Shown: piece after piece, positions 26,571-41,178 of the stretch
Position numbering within the stretch: position 1 is the stretch's first letter
How the letters are laid out: each line of letters starts with the position of its first letter
Origin: Alectoria sarmentosa
Lineage: Eukaryota > Ascomycota > Lecanoromycetes > Lecanorales > Parmeliaceae
Direction of reading: 5' to 3'
Length of the DNA stretch: 64,000 nucleotides
NCBI GenBank assembly: GCA_009733775.1
Contig: WOGZ01000139.1
Span: 1 to 64,000, forward strand
Position numbers and translations under genes: made by a program
The notes under the pieces: model-generated
The model's database searches: none
What the model was told of the DNA's origin: nothing
What the model saw: only the letters and a program-made list of their open reading frames with translations

Positions 26571-29304
26571 ACATCGCCACAGACAGAAAGAATACATAAC
26601 GATCTCATTAGGTATCGACTCATAATAACAATAACTCATTGCGAAAAGCTTCATCCATAACCATGCTATCATATCAACATTGATTCATTTCTCATTAATC
26701 TATTTTCGCTGCGAAAACCTTTTACAATATCATTAACGTCATTTTTTATTATCGTTATTTCTATAATTTTGAAAACTTCCTTTATCAAATCGAAAAAACA
26801 TCGATTTAACATAAATTATTGTCTGATAATCAAAATTATTATAATAATAAACGTTGATTTCGACGAAATGTTGATGTAAACATAATGTTTATTGATGTAA
26901 TTATCATAATAAATATTCTAATAACGATAACATGCTATTCTACAAAAAACTTTAATAAATGAAATTCAATAATTAAAGCTTGCTTTGCGAAAGCTTATAA
27001 TAAAATCATTATAAAAAATGTTATAATAATAAGATTGTTTTATAATAAAGATTACAAAAATGTTATAATAACAAGCTTGTTTTATAACGAAAATATTTGC
27101 GACGACGTTATTTCTGCTTTATATTCTTATATCAAATTTATAACATTATTCAAATATTTGACGTTATATCATATATCGTATTTCGAATCATAATCTTATC
27201 ATTTGATTAAATATTCTATCGATTCATCTTTGTCTCAACGATAAATACGTTTATTTAATAATCTTTTCAACACGTAAAATTTAATCTTTTTAATATCTTT
27301 TTCGATAAACATCGATTTCGAATGTTCAAATATTGAACGTCGAAAAAAATTAAATCTTGATGATGACTTTAATTGAACAAATGAAAACACAAAATGTATA
27401 CGTTAATGAAATAATATGTTTAAACGATAAATTTGTTTATTTATTTTATCGAATATTTCGAAAGATTTCATATATTATTGATCAAATTTAACGTTAATAA
27501 TTAAAATAAAATAATCATAATATAATTTGAGAAAGATCTTATTATTCTTTTTAAGATATATAAATTGATAATAACGATTATAATGAAACTTTTGATTCAT
27601 TTACATAAAATTAATAACATCGATAACGTCGATTTTAATAAGTTTGAATTATTATAATAAATTTATTATAATTATCAAATTTAATAATTTATTAAATTTA
27701 AATTCGTATGTTAATTCATTGAGCGTTTTCGTTATTATTAATAATAATAAATTGTTAAAAAATGTTTATAAACGTAATAACATCTTCGATTAATTAATAA
27801 ATTTATTAAAAATATAAATATAAAAGCGCAAAGCGATCTCAATAATCTGATTGATTCGTTCGTTATTATCATTAATTTGAAAATAATATGTCGTTGAATA
27901 TAATAAATCGACTCTTAATCGCTTAAAGATAATCTTTCATAATTCGATAAAAAACTTTAAATCGCGATCGATAAAAAAAATTATTAATAAACCTCAATTT
28001 ATTATATTAAAACCATTTAATAATGCGATAATTTAATTTATTGTTTTTCATATTGATTTATTAAATATCGTCGTAATTTTTTTCGTGAATTTATTAATCA
28101 TTAATATAACACAATTGAAGTTTTCGAATAAAAATAATATTATGATAAAATCAAACGTTAATGTATGAAATGAAATAAACGAATTTTAAATAGATTAAAA
28201 AGCGTTATAAAGACGATGTTGTCGAATTTAAAAAATCAAGCATTAAAAATAATGTTTAATATATTCTTATAATAGACGTGCTAGATCATAAATATATTAA
28301 GATTTCGATATGATTTTATAACATTTTTCAAAATTTAAATGATCTTCATTATGAATAATATCGAACATTTTTTTGATAATAAATTGAGATATACATAAAC
28401 GTTTTATGTTTATAAATTTATCGACGTGAAAAATGAGCTCGTCATTTATTTTCCCGCGAATAAAAGATAATATAACGATCTCATCATTATTGAATTTCTT
28501 TTTTATAATTATTTTATCATTAAGAATTTTGATAATTTTCGTTTATTTATCGTCTTTAACATAAATCTTTATTAAACGAATACGAAAAATATTATTTATT
28601 TATATTTAAATAAAAGAGTAATTATAATCAATATGTAATGCATTAAATTCGAAATAATTCTTAAATATAATTGCGTAAAGCTTTTGCGAAATTAAGCGTG
28701 ATAAAATATTTAACATTATATGTTTTTTATTAAATTTATATCTTATCTCGAATCGAAATTGTCGAAAAAATTAAAAAACACGTATCAATCGAATATTTAT
28801 ACGAATAATTGAAATAATGAAAATAATTGACGATTGCTTTATAATATCGACGATAACGAAATAATCGATTTAAATGATAATGAAATGTTTATAAGATTTT
28901 ATTATATGTTTAATCTTTTTTATTGTTTATACAAATTCAACGATCTTTAATTTAATTGATTAATAGTTCTTCTCGATAATAAACAATTCTCTCGATAAAA
29001 AAAGAATCGTTTTTATAATAATTTTTATTGATTATTTATCAAGCGATATTTCATAATTCTTCTTAATATGAAAGATTTATACGCCAAATTCATTTTTCGA
29101 AACATTCAAATTTATTCACATTATTTTATCGAGATCTTAATATATCAAAGTGATTTGTTTATATAAAACTTTTTATAAATTTTCGAAATTAATTTTTTTC
29201 AATGCGATAAATTCGTCAAGTTTATATTTTGAGACAAACGCATAATGAAAATTATTTTTAAAAAATGTTTATTTGAATAACGACGTTTTTAATGTTTAAA
29301 ATAA

Positions 29305-29660
29305 TTATGTTAATTGAGCATAATAATGAACGTTATTGCGAAAATAATTTGTTAAATCGAGATAATATTCGAAACCTTTTAAAATCATTAAATATTTAAT
29401 TGTTTTGATAATTTCAAATTTGTTTTCAATTATAAAAAATCTCATAAAATTCATACGACGTTTAAATAAATTAACATTTGAATAATCGAAAAAGGTTTTA
29501 ATCGACGAGATTGAAATATTATGTTTCATGAATAATTCAAATAACGATCATAAATTGAAAAAATGCTTTATCAAAAACTTCGCTCTTATAACAACATCGT
29601 CGATATAAATTTTAATAAAGATTTTCATAGATCATAAAATATTATTAATTTAACGTTGAA
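29305..29660 (-). pseudogene. Element B reverse transcriptase relic
   Basis: The minus strand reads FIKIYIDDVVI, with the reverse transcriptase active-site box YIDD still intact at 29,596-29,607. It is followed by LFELFMKHNISIS and then, in an open frame to 29,305, FEYYLDLTNYFRNNVHYYAQLT. The last part matches the fungal Gypsy segment LEYFLGLTGYLR..VPYYAQLT that links the polymerase thumb to RNase H. A stop interrupts the frame between the two. Protease lies upstream (higher coordinates) and integrase downstream by family order, but both are too decayed to mark. Confidence 0.85.
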
Positions 29661-32600
29661 TATATGTAATCGAATTCATACACTTTATAATAAAAACGTT
29701 GAAAGTTTTTTGTTCACGATGTGATATTATCGTTAACATCTTTCGAAAATTTAAATGAATGCGTCATTAATAAAAAAATGATATAACGTTTATAACAATT
29801 ATATAAATGCATTTTAATAAGCGATTTATTATTTCAAATTATAAAGGCACGAAATACACGTTCGATATTATCAAATTATTAAAACCTCGAATGTCGATTA
29901 TTACTCGATCCTTTTTATTATCATTTGATAAAGACTTTCAAATCATAAAGATTAAATAATTAAATGAGATTATTTAAATTATATATTCAAGGCGACCTTA
30001 TTGATACATTTCATTGAAAATTTTATTAATAACATCGCGATCACGTTGATTAAGAGAATAAACTTTGATTTTGTTAAATTGTAATCTATTTTGTCAATTA
30101 TCTCATAATATGATTTTCATTTAATCATTCTTCGATAAATCGATAAATTTCTCGTTTTTTTAAATCGATAAAATTTTTGTTATAAAATCTGTTAACGACA
30201 ACCTTATTAATGTATTTTTATATATCATCACGTCATTAAATAATCGTGTCTCTTTGACATCTTAAATCGTTATTAAAAACTTTTGTTTTGATATAAAATT
30301 CATTGTGATAATTAAGAAATTCGATTTTGATAAAAATTTAACTATGATAAATGAAATATTAAATGTTATTATCGTAATAATGATAATAACCTTTTTGATT
30401 TAATTAATTTTTATAAAAAACTTTCGCAAAAATTATTCGACGAAGAAAACGTTTTCGTAATCAAATTTAAATAAAATATCAAATTTGATTTTTTTGAATA
30501 TTTTCACGATACGATCGATGTCGTTTTTAACAAATTTTTTATACATTTTGATATCGATCAAGTGTGCGTGAAACGTGATTTTAATATAAATGATAAACTC
30601 GAATAAAAAGTCTTTTATAATTAATATATTCTCGATTATTATTATAAATATAAAACATTTTAATCGAAATAATATGATTAATGTATTGCGAGCATAAATT
30701 GCTCGACGAATATATTGATTATTTCATTAACGATAAAAAATGTTAATTATAACATCGCAATTGTTAATAAAAACCTTATTTTTGTTAATGTTTATCACGA
30801 TTTACTTTAATCCGACAATGTTATTTTCAATAAAAATATATGTTTTGAAATCGTTGATTAAATAAATCTTTTTGATAATGCGATATAATATCTTTATATC
30901 ATCTTCTTTAACGTTAAAAACGTATATCAATATTAAAACATATTAATTCGTTTTATGCATAATTACATTTAAATCTTTAATATAAAATGATTTCGATATT
31001 ATTTTAATTTTCATTTTAAAAAATAATCGTAATAATCATAATTTATTTGTTAAAATAACGTTATAATCGATGTAAATCTTCTTCTTAATAACGATTAATA
31101 ATAATTTAATAAATATATAAACATAATTTCAATTATGAAAAATTAATTTTATGTCGATATTAATACGATTTATAATATTAAATTTAACGATCTCGATTAA
31201 AAAAGCATTCGTCGTTGTGATTATTTATTTATGCTTTAATATCGACGATTTGATTGTTTACATAACACGTAAATTGTTAACGAAAGACTTTTATAAACAT
31301 ATTAAACAATTTTATCGTAAATGTTTATAAAGTTTCGATTTTGATTTGAATAATGCATTGCAATTTCGATAAGATGTTTTTATATTTATAAACTTTATAA
31401 ATAATTCTTTCGATTAATTTTCGTTATTATAATTAACGTATTTCTCTTTTAAATACGACTTTTTATCGTTTTAATAAAATTCTTGCTCATTATATTATTT
31501 TTATTAAAAAATAAAATCATTATATTAATTAATCTTCTTTTCATTCATAATAGCTTGATAAATCGTAACCTTAAACCTGATATTTTGTCATAATTATCGA
31601 TTTTCATAATCTTGATTTTCGAACCTTCGAAACCTTTGACCTTATTCAATTTGAGAAAAACGATTATTCGATAACGTCAAATTTGACTCGCTTGATGAAT
31701 CGATAATTTATAAAAATGAACGTTATATAAATGATAACGTTTATAACGAAAAACGAGATTTATAACGAGAATTTAATTAATTGTTATACTATTGCGATTA
31801 ATAAACATTTTGTTCATAATTATTATCATTATTGTGAAATCGATAAGAAAAAGATTATTAATTATACGATTGACGACCGTATTGTTATTATTATTCATAA
31901 ATTGTTAACCTTGATTTGATTATTGCGAAAAGCTTTTAAAAGCTTATCGTTACGATTGTTGTTGTTGATTTGAAAACCTTTAATTATATGATTTAAAATT
32001 AAACTCAAATCAAGCATTCTTTCTCATCTTCAAAAATTATTTAAAGTTTATTATAATCATAATAAGCGAAGGCGAATTTATGAAAATTCGTAATTTTGTT
32101 ATAATGTCTTGATGAGCAAATGTAAATTAATTAAAAATAACGTCGATGTTAATAAACTTGATATGTTTAATGATAATTTGCATATAATTGAATAATTCTC
32201 ATTTAAAACGAGCATCGATAATATTATATTTTTCAAATATAAAATATAATAATGTTATTTCAAATAATTTTTTGAATCTATTTAATAATGCATTATATCA
32301 TTTTTCGATATCTTTAAAATCATTTTTGAGATTCGTTTTTTTTAAATTAAAAAGCTTTATCGTATATTATTTCAATATCGAATTTTTTATATTGATGTTA
32401 AGGTTAATTTTTATCAAAGCATCATTTTTGATAATAATGATGTTTTTAATACGCTCAACGAATAAAATAATGTTTTTAAAATATAAATTTTTGCCGATCG
32501 TGATAATCTCATTTTCATCATATAACTTATCGAAATGTGAATCAAAATAATTTAGATTTATAAGATTTCATTTATTCGACGATGTCGAAGTAATTGTTTA

Positions 32601-33457
32601 ATTAAATACTTTTTATGAATTTGACGAATTTAACGAATTTAATAAAGAAATAACATTTGAAACATCGATTAAATCTTGAAGAGCAATTTATTGTTATTGT
32701 ATAAAACCCGTATTTTAATAATTTCGTGAATTGTCGATATTAATCATATCGACGTTTATTTAAAGTTCGATAAATTGAGAATAAATTGTTTTTTCAATTG
32801 ACGTTGTTGTTATAATAGACGATTTTGACGAGTTATCGTTTTCGTGATTATCGTGATTATGTAAAAACTTTAATAATAATGATTACAACAGCTCGATAAA
32901 TTATCGAATGTCTTTAATAAATATAATAAGAATTTTTCTAAAAATTGATTTATTAACAAATTAATCGATTAAAAAGTATAAAATAAGCTCGAGAGAGCTT
33001 AATCGTGAAATAACTCTATATTCAACGTCGATAATTGTTTTTTTAATAAGTTCGATTGATTTAGGGTGATAAATTATAATGTAATTGATAATCTCGTTTA
33101 TAAAAGACTTCACGAAGTTTATAAATTCGTGATTAAATCGAATAAAATCTTTGATTTGATAAACAAGCTTAATAATATAACGCTTTATAAAATAATAACG
33201 TCGTCGACTTATAATATGTTTATTAACTTAGGTAATTATGTTTTTAAATTAATAGCGTGATTGCTTAACAAGCTTTTTGAGATGTTTGTTAAAAACTTCT
33301 AAAGACGTAATAAAGAATAAATTATCGTTATAAACTTTTATAAATAAAGATTTCTGTAGGCATAATAAAGCGAAGAAATATGCTATTACAACATGTGATG
33401 AAAAACTTTTAAATCATTCGATAGTTAATTGATATCGAATAAGTATTATTATTATAT

Positions 33458-33633
33458 TATAGCGATAGCATAATATTCATCGATGATGTGTAAATTAATT
33501 TATTCTTTTTTACAGAAATTAGTTATATATATGCTTGTCGCAAGATATTTGCTAAATAGACACAGCTACTAAGCGAGACAGATACCTAAATAAAATAAGT
33601 GCTCAGCACTCATATATGCTTGATATCGTAATA
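33458..33633 (-). repeat. Element B LTR, right (5' LTR)
   Basis: 176-bp copy of the left LTR, starting TATAGCGA (from TGTAGCGG) and ending CGTAATA (from CGTGACA). Both terminal dinucleotides were changed by G-to-A or C-to-T transitions, yet the GCTAT duplication directly after it fixes the boundary. Confidence 0.92.
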
Positions 33634-33704
33634 GCTATATTAACTTAATACGATAATACGAAAAGTTAAAAAGAAATCGATAAAGTTAATTATCAGAAAC
33701 TTAA

Positions 33705-33914
33705 TGAGTGTGCAATAACTTATATTAATAATATATAAAAAATACTATTTATGAAGAGTAATTACAAAAGACGACATTATAAAAAAAATGCGCACTCGTT
33801 AAAGCGCTAAGTCGGATCGAGATTAGCGCAAACATGAAAGACATATCGAGCATATCGGGTATATCGAATATTGCTATAAATGTGACATAGGCATATAAAA
33901 AAGAAATTATGACA
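33705..33914 (-). repeat. Element C LTR, left (3' LTR)
   Basis: Runs from TGAGTGTGC to TATGACA and matches 47,413-47,622 at equal length. Shared words include GAAGAGTAATTACAAAAGAC and GCAAACATGAAAG. Differences seen are C/T or G/A. Confidence 0.92.
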
Positions 33915-33930
33915 TTACTCTTCTTCTCAA
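33915..33930 (-). promoter_or_regulatory. Polypurine tract of element C
   Basis: On the minus strand the sequence directly before the 3' LTR is GAGAAGAAGAGTAA, followed by TGTCAT of the LTR. A purine run here is the usual plus-strand primer site in LTR elements and agrees with the minus orientation shown by pol. Confidence 0.65.
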
Positions 33931-34023
33931 AATCGAAACTTTTGCGACGATGATAAATCCTTCTTCTCGAAACGCGTGTTTAAACGTATATAAAATAACG
34001 TTCTTAATTGTGATGACTCAATA

Positions 34024-34259
34024 TGTCACGACAAGCATGTAAGATGTCAAGTAAATAACTTGATAAGGTACGTACTTGCTTGACAAAATACGTGATCTGG
34101 CGAAGTACCTGCCTTATCACTGAGCTTTGTCTATCAAAAAAATATCTTAACAAGATTCTTAACTCAGCATAATAAATAATCAGATTTCTAAATAATAAGA
34201 ATTAAGCTTCATACATCACACAATGCATATATGTTTTTATTATAACATTTATCATAATA
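34024..34259 (+). repeat. Element D 5' LTR
   Basis: Starts TGTCACGACAAGCATG and ends CATAATA, where the final CA appears mutated to TA. It keeps stretches such as CTGGCGAAGTACCTGCCTTA that have decayed in the right copy. Confidence 0.93.
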
Positions 34260-36313
34260 ACATGATAATAACACTCGATTAATATCATTTAATCATCAAC
34301 TAACCCAAAAGATCCTTCATCATTATTTGAAAATCGTCAAATTCCATCTCGCCGACTTCTTAATTTTTACGAATTTTAAAAACTTCGTTTCTTTGAGAAA
34401 GCATCGTTAAATTGACGACTTCACCCTCTTTTATCAAAGATCTTATCATAATCGCTTATCAAATTTATCAATTTATCATTATTATCGAAAACGCTCACCT
34501 TCATAAAATTTCAAAATTCGTCGAATTTATCGTCGATTATATAATCAAGAATTATCTTAAATCTCAATCTTAATAAGCATCGATAACGAGAACATTTAAA
34601 GTTTTCTCGATAAAATCGTCAAAATTCTCATTCATTTAATCGATAAATTCTTTCATTTTTTAAAAAGCAATTAAAGCATTTAATGATAAAACTTACGATT
34701 TTCGATAATAATTTAATTTCGTTCAATATTTCAAGACATACGATCCTTCTTTCATTAATAATATTTTTTTAAAATCGAAAACCTCAAATTCGTTAATATT
34801 TTCGAATTTTACGTCGATGACGAGCATTTGATAATCTTTTAAATTGATATTCATAACCTCATCGAAAGGAAACGTCATAATCAATTAAATAACTCTTCAA
34901 AAACTTTATGATTTCATTATTTAAATTGTTTAAATAACCATTCAAAACTCTCAACTTGTCGTTGATCAACAAAAACTTTCAAAATCGATAAATTTTTTTA
35001 ATGCCGACGGCGGAGTAAATGATAATGATAACGATAATGATAATGATAATGATAAATGAAATATCGTCGACCTCGAATTTTTCGACCCTCATCTCGATAA
35101 GTTTTACGAGAAAAACGAAGTTGTTACAATCAAAAAAGACACTTATTATCGAAACTCGATATTATTTATCAAAAGAATTCGAGATCTCGTTATCGTTAAA
35201 AGATCGACAATTGTATAAAATAATTTAAATATTGCTTTAAAAGGATTTATCTTAATTTAATATACGATAAAACTTTTTAATTTTGAACGAGTCGGATTAT
35301 ATATCAACGAAAACGAAATCGAAGAATAATGTTCGACAATTATTAAGAGATTTAAAGAATTTATAAATGTGATTCTTTATCACTTTATCTTCGAAAAATA
35401 CACGCTTCATAACGTCAAGATTCGTCAAAAATCTATTATTTACGTTTAAATTATTTTACGTTATATCAAATCGATAAATATTAACAACGTGAAAAATTAA
35501 TTAACATTCGTTTATTAAAACATTATCGTTAAATTACGAGTCTTCATAAATTCGTTTTTTTTTATAATTATCATTATCTCCTTTATTCAAATTTTGAAAT
35601 TAAAAAAGAATATTTAATTCGAAATGAATTTTCGTCAAATATTTAATCAAGGTTAAGAACGTTTTTAAAAGAATTATTAAAATCTTTTAAATCAACAATT
35701 TCAAGCAAATGAATATCAAAATCTTTTTTTTAACAATTCACAACCTCGATCGTATCAATCGTTTCAAAGTTAACAACAATTATCGCAGACTTTTAAATAA
35801 CGAGGCGATTATTAAACATTTCCTTATCATCCTTTTAACGCTCAAAATACTTATTCAAATCCGCAACAAACATACGATCAATCAAACCAATCGAATTTTC
35901 AAGATCAACCTCGATTTACTCAATCCTTTCCGCTTCGACAATCATTACAACTCATATCGCCGTTAAATGCGTTTATTTCGACGACGTCAAATCGTTTATA
36001 ATAAATAAGAACTCTCGAAAATCAATTCCGAAGATTTTCAAAAAAAGATGATAAAAATCTTAATCTCGATCGATAATCTTAATAATAATCAAGCTTTCAA
36101 TTTCGATAATCTCAAAAAGCCGCTATTTATTAAGTTTTTGTGATTAAAGATTCTACGAATCACGATTAACAATATTTCGAAAATATTTATTATTTCGAAA
36201 TTTCGAAGAATATTTCGAAATTTAAATATATTAATCAAAATGAGAATGAAAATGAGGTTTATTTCGACAATAATCGATTTTTAAATATATATAATTAACA
36301 TTTCATAAAATTT

Positions 36314-36532
36314 GTGAAAATCGAAACCTTTTATCATAATTGTGACGAATCTTTTTCTTTTAAATCAAAACTTCATAAATATCTTCGTGAAAAATATGTT
36401 AAAAATTCCTTCGCAACAAAATTCAATTTTGTCAACACGAAATTATTTATTAATCTTAAAAAATCGAAATCTCATTTCGCTATCGTCGAAATTCCTCGAA
36501 TAATGAAATCCATTATCTTTATTTTTAATTAA
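36314..36532 (+). pseudogene. Element D fragment with a decayed C2H2-like finger
   Basis: The open piece begins with FYHNCDESFSFKSKLHKYLRE. The spacing resembles a C2H2 zinc finger in which one Cys has become Tyr or His and the last His has become Tyr, changes that single transitions can cause. Similar fingers occur between Gag and protease in some fungal Gypsy elements. It sits upstream of pol in element D, which agrees with that position. The identification rests on this short motif only. Confidence 0.4.
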
Positions 36533-37333
36533 GATTTTGAATTTGATTTTAAAAGTTGAAATTATGTTATAACAAAAGTTAAATTAATTAAAATTAATAT
36601 AAATAATAATGTGTGTTTTAACATTAATTATGATATCACCCTCATCGATCGATTTTAATTAACGAATCTTTTACCCGAAATCAAGATTTTCAAAATGATT
36701 TTTTCATTGAAAATTCGAGAAATTAAGAGTTTTCAACATAAAATCTTAAAATATTTTATGATCTCGTATTATTTTTCGAGAATCGATGATTAAAAGAATG
36801 CAATTTTTGCGTATACCCGACGAAAAATTCATATAATCGATGAATTACGTGTTAATATATTGATTAAAAACGATTTTATTAATTCAAAAAGAATTTTTAT
36901 AAACATTGTTAATCAAAAAACTTATATCGAAAATTATAAAACTTCGATTATAATCACCGCTCATCAACGTAAATAATACGTCCGAAAAAAAATTCAAACT
37001 CTTTCGACAATGATAATTTCGTCTCATAATAAAAGATTCGTATCAATCAAAACGTTTACGCTTTTCTTATTTAATGATCGTAATTATATATTCAAATCTA
37101 TTATTCAAACAAATTTAATCCTTTTTACACATATGATAAATAATAAAATGATTAAAATTCTCGTCAGAAATGATTTTAATCATCAAATGAAAATCTCATA
37201 AAAACTTCGTCTAAATGTTATCACAAAAATCGATTATGAGAATTACTTTCAAGCGGATCTCAATTCGAAATACGCTTTCATAACCTTATTAAAGAAATTT
37301 AAATAATTAAAGAAAACATTTACAATCGCGATT

Positions 37334-39010
37334 ATGATTATTTTCTTTCTTATCAATGCTCCGCAAAGTACTTTAAAAATTATCAACTTATTTTTCAACA
37401 TTTTTATTAAAATATCAGTTTTCAACACGAAAGAGGAAATATTATCAAGCGAAATGATTATTTACGAAAATAACATTATTAAAAAATCTCTTATCAATCT
37501 CGTTAAAGAATTTTCTATTCTATAAATTAATAAAGGATTCGTCAACATATTCGAAAATGAATAAATGAAACTTTCGTTAAAAAGTAATTAAAAAAATCGT
37601 TTAAAAAATAACGAAAAAAAAGTCAAAGTTTATCTCTTAAAATTGCGTGATAAAGAAATCATTAACAAAACTTTTAATGAATTTCATAAACAAGATCGTT
37701 TAAAATAAACTTCTTAATCGACGTCTTTTAATTATCTCATCTTCATTATCTAAAAAGATCTTTTTAACAAAAAAAAAAAAAGATCAATCATCAATATTCG
37801 AAAATTGAACAATCTTTTAATTCGAAACGTCTATTCGATGTCATTACAATTAAATATTATTATTAAATTACGAAAATGTTTATATATCTCGATATTAAAC
37901 GCATCCTCATTCTTTTATCAATGAAAAATTCGTTTAAAATATCGACATTTATAAATCATAATCAATCATCGTAATCAAAAGACATTCTTAATTTTAATAA
38001 TGAAAAATATGAATTCAATTTCCTACGTGCAAAGACAAATTAACAAAATTTTTCAAAAAATCAAAAACTTTATTCAAACGTATATTAACGATATTATATA
38101 CGACTCAACTTCTTTTATTAAACATTTATCTCATCTTCGTCGATTGTTTATTTTATTTATCAATTTCAACGTATTTATTAATTCGAAAAAAACGTTTTTA
38201 AGATTCCCCGATGTGAATCTTTTTGATCAAAAAATGAATTCGCTTAAATTAACAACTTTCGAAAAAAAATTAAAAATCATTAATCTATTTCGATATTCAT
38301 AAACGCTCGACGACTTAAAACATTATTTGAAACTCACGAAATATCTTCGATAATATATTCATTTTTATGCTTAACTTATCAAACTTTTATAAGATTTAAA
38401 AATCATTCTATTAAAAAAGGCGTCAACGAAAAAAAATTCACGTAAAATTTACGCATTTAAAATTGCTTTATCGCAAATATTTCTTATCAAATAAACTTCT
38501 TTCGAAGAATTATAAAAAACGCTCTTCAAGACATATATCTTAATACATTTCAATTTTATTTGAATTCTTTAAATAAATTTAAATGTTTTTAAAAAATTCG
38601 ATTTCGATATCATGATCTTTTATATCAAAAATAATAAAAAGATCAAACACGACATGTGATTTTCTCGTATTAATATAAAATCAATACTTTTCTTATCGAG
38701 ACTTTTAACTTCCGCCGAAAAAACCTATTAATCAATAAAACTTGAAATCGTCGAATTTATATAAGTTTTTAAAAAAAATAAAACACATGATAAAATCTTC
38801 TCAACATCTCATAATGATTTAAATTAATTATTCAATTATTCTCGATATTATAAAACAAAATTCGATTATCTTCATTACGTCGATTATGAAAATAAATATA
38901 AGATTTATAAAAGTTTCTCAATTTCTTCATCAATTCAATCTAAAAATTAAACATAAATTTAAAAAAAAATATATCATTTCAAATACATTATCTCGTTTGA
39001 CAAATGTTAA
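37334..39010 (+). pseudogene. Element D pol relic: reverse transcriptase and RNase H
   Basis: One frame can be followed through stops for about 1.7 kb. It reads LVKEFSIL, then GFVNIFENE*MKL (family GFV..PE..WM.IPL), then KVKVYLLKLRDKEII and TFNEFHKQDRL, the start of the polymerase. Next is FIQTYINDII with the active site YIND at 38,081-38,092 (YIDD or YVDD in live enzymes), then HLSHLRRLF and INSKKTFLRFP. The thumb/RNase H link reads LDDLKHYLKLTKYLR*YIHFYA*L. RNase H traces run to about 39,000, ending NTLSRLTN (the DALSRL motif). Stops stand mostly at expected Trp or Gln positions. Confidence 0.9.
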
Positions 39011-40937
39011 TTAAAAACAAAAATGTTTTATTTCACAATATTCGAAATTAAACGCTTTATTCGCTTACACGCTTATGAAAATGTTCGATGATTTTCGATA
39101 TCGTTTTATAAAAGGATATAAAAATGATTCATAATATTCACGCTTATAACGTCAAATCGATGAGAATGAAAAGCTCGACGAAAACGTTATAATGTTTTTC
39201 TTTATTTATAAACAAACAGAGAATTGAAATTCGGAATTTTTTTTCAATTCGTATTCGCATTCTTTTATCTCGTTAAATTCGAATCCGCTTCTCGAAGCTT
39301 CTTCGAAAAAAACTTTCAACCTCTTATCAAAAAGTTCGGATTCGAAAAAAACTTTCCAAGACGACTTGATTTATCACATTAACAAAATCACAAATTATCA
39401 ACAATTCTGCATTTTTTCATCATTTATCAAGGAAATCTTGCACCTAATATACGAAAACGATCATTCGAAATTTCAAAGATGTTACGAAATCATATCAACA
39501 TCTTAATATATTCGAGACCTCTTCAATCAATTATGAGAATTTATTCGTTATTATTCAAATTATCAAGTTTTTTAAACGAGATGTTATTAATCTTACGAAT
39601 CGTTTTCTTTAATAAAGTCGCCTTTTATATTATTTTATACGTTTACCCTTAATTTTATTCTCGCGTTATCGACTTTTAAAAAAAATGTTTATAATACGAT
39701 TTTATTAATTATTAACAAATTCATTAAGCGAATCATCGATATTTCAAAAAAAGTTATTTGAAACACAACTCAATAAATTAAAGCATTAATCAATCGATTA
39801 AAATTATTTAATTAAAAAATTCTTAAAACAATTATTTTTGATAAAAATCGCAATTTTTTTTTTGAACTTTAATAAGTTATCTTTCAACGTTTAAGAATTT
39901 CGTTATTATATTTCATTATTTATCATTTTCAAATTAATAATAACAATGAGAGAATTAATCAAATTATGAAAATCGCAATGCGCTTTTATATTCACATTCT
40001 AAAAAATCTTTTTATATAATCGAAGATTCTCTCTCATTTTCAAGCGCTTTTAAACAACTTCATATTCGCAATTATCGAAAAAACGTTTAATGAAATAACA
40101 TATAAGTTCATTTCGAACATTATTTTAAATTTATTTAATATTATCAGCTCATTAAAATTTTTATATATTCGAATCTCGACGAAAGACGTTATTTTCTTTA
40201 TTAATATCAACGTCAAATATCATTACGATAAACATTATCAATTAATGTTTTTAAGAATTAACGACTCGATCTTTTTACGCCTTTATAAAAATTATAATAT
40301 TTCGACAAATCTTGAAATTATTAAAAAGCTGTCATAACAATATATCGATTTTTTTAAAGTTTTAAAAAGAGTCGATAGGCTTATCTATCGTTTGAAAGTT
40401 TTTAAAAATTAATAAATATATTCGATCTTCATCATACAATAATTGAAATCGATTTCGTTGAAAACGAATTTATTCGATCGTTCAAGATTTGATTATCTTT
40501 TTTCAATTTTTGTGAAAAAAAATATCGAGTTTTTTAAATCGTACGAGATTGATCGCATTTTTAATAAAAAAGTTATACGAAAAGAACGCGGAACAATTAT
40601 GAAATATTTGATTAAATGAAAAGAATATGATTTTAAATATAATAGATGATACAATGTTAAGGTATTAAAAAATGTTAAAAATCTAATTAAGGAATATGAA
40701 AACGAAGTATTATATATTCACGCTTTTCAAATAATATCGAAACAAACGTCGATTTTTAACAAGCAGCGATAAAGAAGGTAAAGAATTTCTTGATAATCGT
40801 TTTCAAAAAGATAATCGCTTTCAGAAATATCAGTTTAAATCCTTATAAGTTCGATTACGTTGCGAAAAAATCGAAGAATTGCCAACATATAAGATTATAA
40901 CGAGATCGCTATACTTTTCTTTTTGTTAATGAAATGT

Positions 40938-41173
40938 TATTATAACAAGCATATAAAATATCAAATAAATAATTTAATAAGATACGTATTTACTTAACAA
41001 AATACGTAATCTGATGAAATACCTATCTTGTTATTAAGCTTTATTTATCAAGGAAATATCTTAACAAGATTCTTAACTCAGCATAATAAATAATTAGATT
41101 TTTAAATAGCAAAAATTAAGCTTCATACACCACATAATGCATATATACTTTTATTATAACATCTATCATAACA
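40938..41173 (+). repeat. Element D 3' LTR
   Basis: 236-bp copy of the left LTR, more strongly converted to A/T. It ends CATAACA and is followed by the CAATA target duplication. Preserved words shared with the left copy include AACAAGATTCTTAACTCAGC and GCATATAT. Confidence 0.93.
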
Positions 41174-41178
41174 CAATA

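Larger units (their letters stand above)
26395..33633 (-). mobile_element. Element B: RIP-decayed Ty3/Gypsy LTR retrotransposon
   Basis: A complete but dead element of 7,239 bp. It has two direct 176-bp LTRs (26,395-26,570 and 33,458-33,633) and a perfect 5-bp target duplication GCTAT at 26,390-26,394 and 33,634-33,638. The pol relic reads on the minus strand, so the right LTR is the 5' LTR. LTR differences are mostly transitions, including TG to TA and CA to TA at the ends of the right LTR. The right copy has lost more GC than the left. No frame longer than 120 codons survives, so no protein can be made. Confidence 0.93.
34024..41173 (+). mobile_element. Element D: nested Ty3/Gypsy LTR retrotransposon
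   Basis: A complete, decayed element of 7,150 bp inserted into element C about 110 bp inside its 3' LTR. The LTRs are both 236 bp (34,024-34,259 and 40,938-41,173), with a perfect 5-bp target duplication CAATA at 34,019-34,023 and 41,174-41,178. Pol reads on the plus strand. The left LTR is much less mutated than the right; its first nine bases TGTCACGAC appear as TATTATAAC on the right, four transitions. The insertion must be younger than C. Confidence 0.94.
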
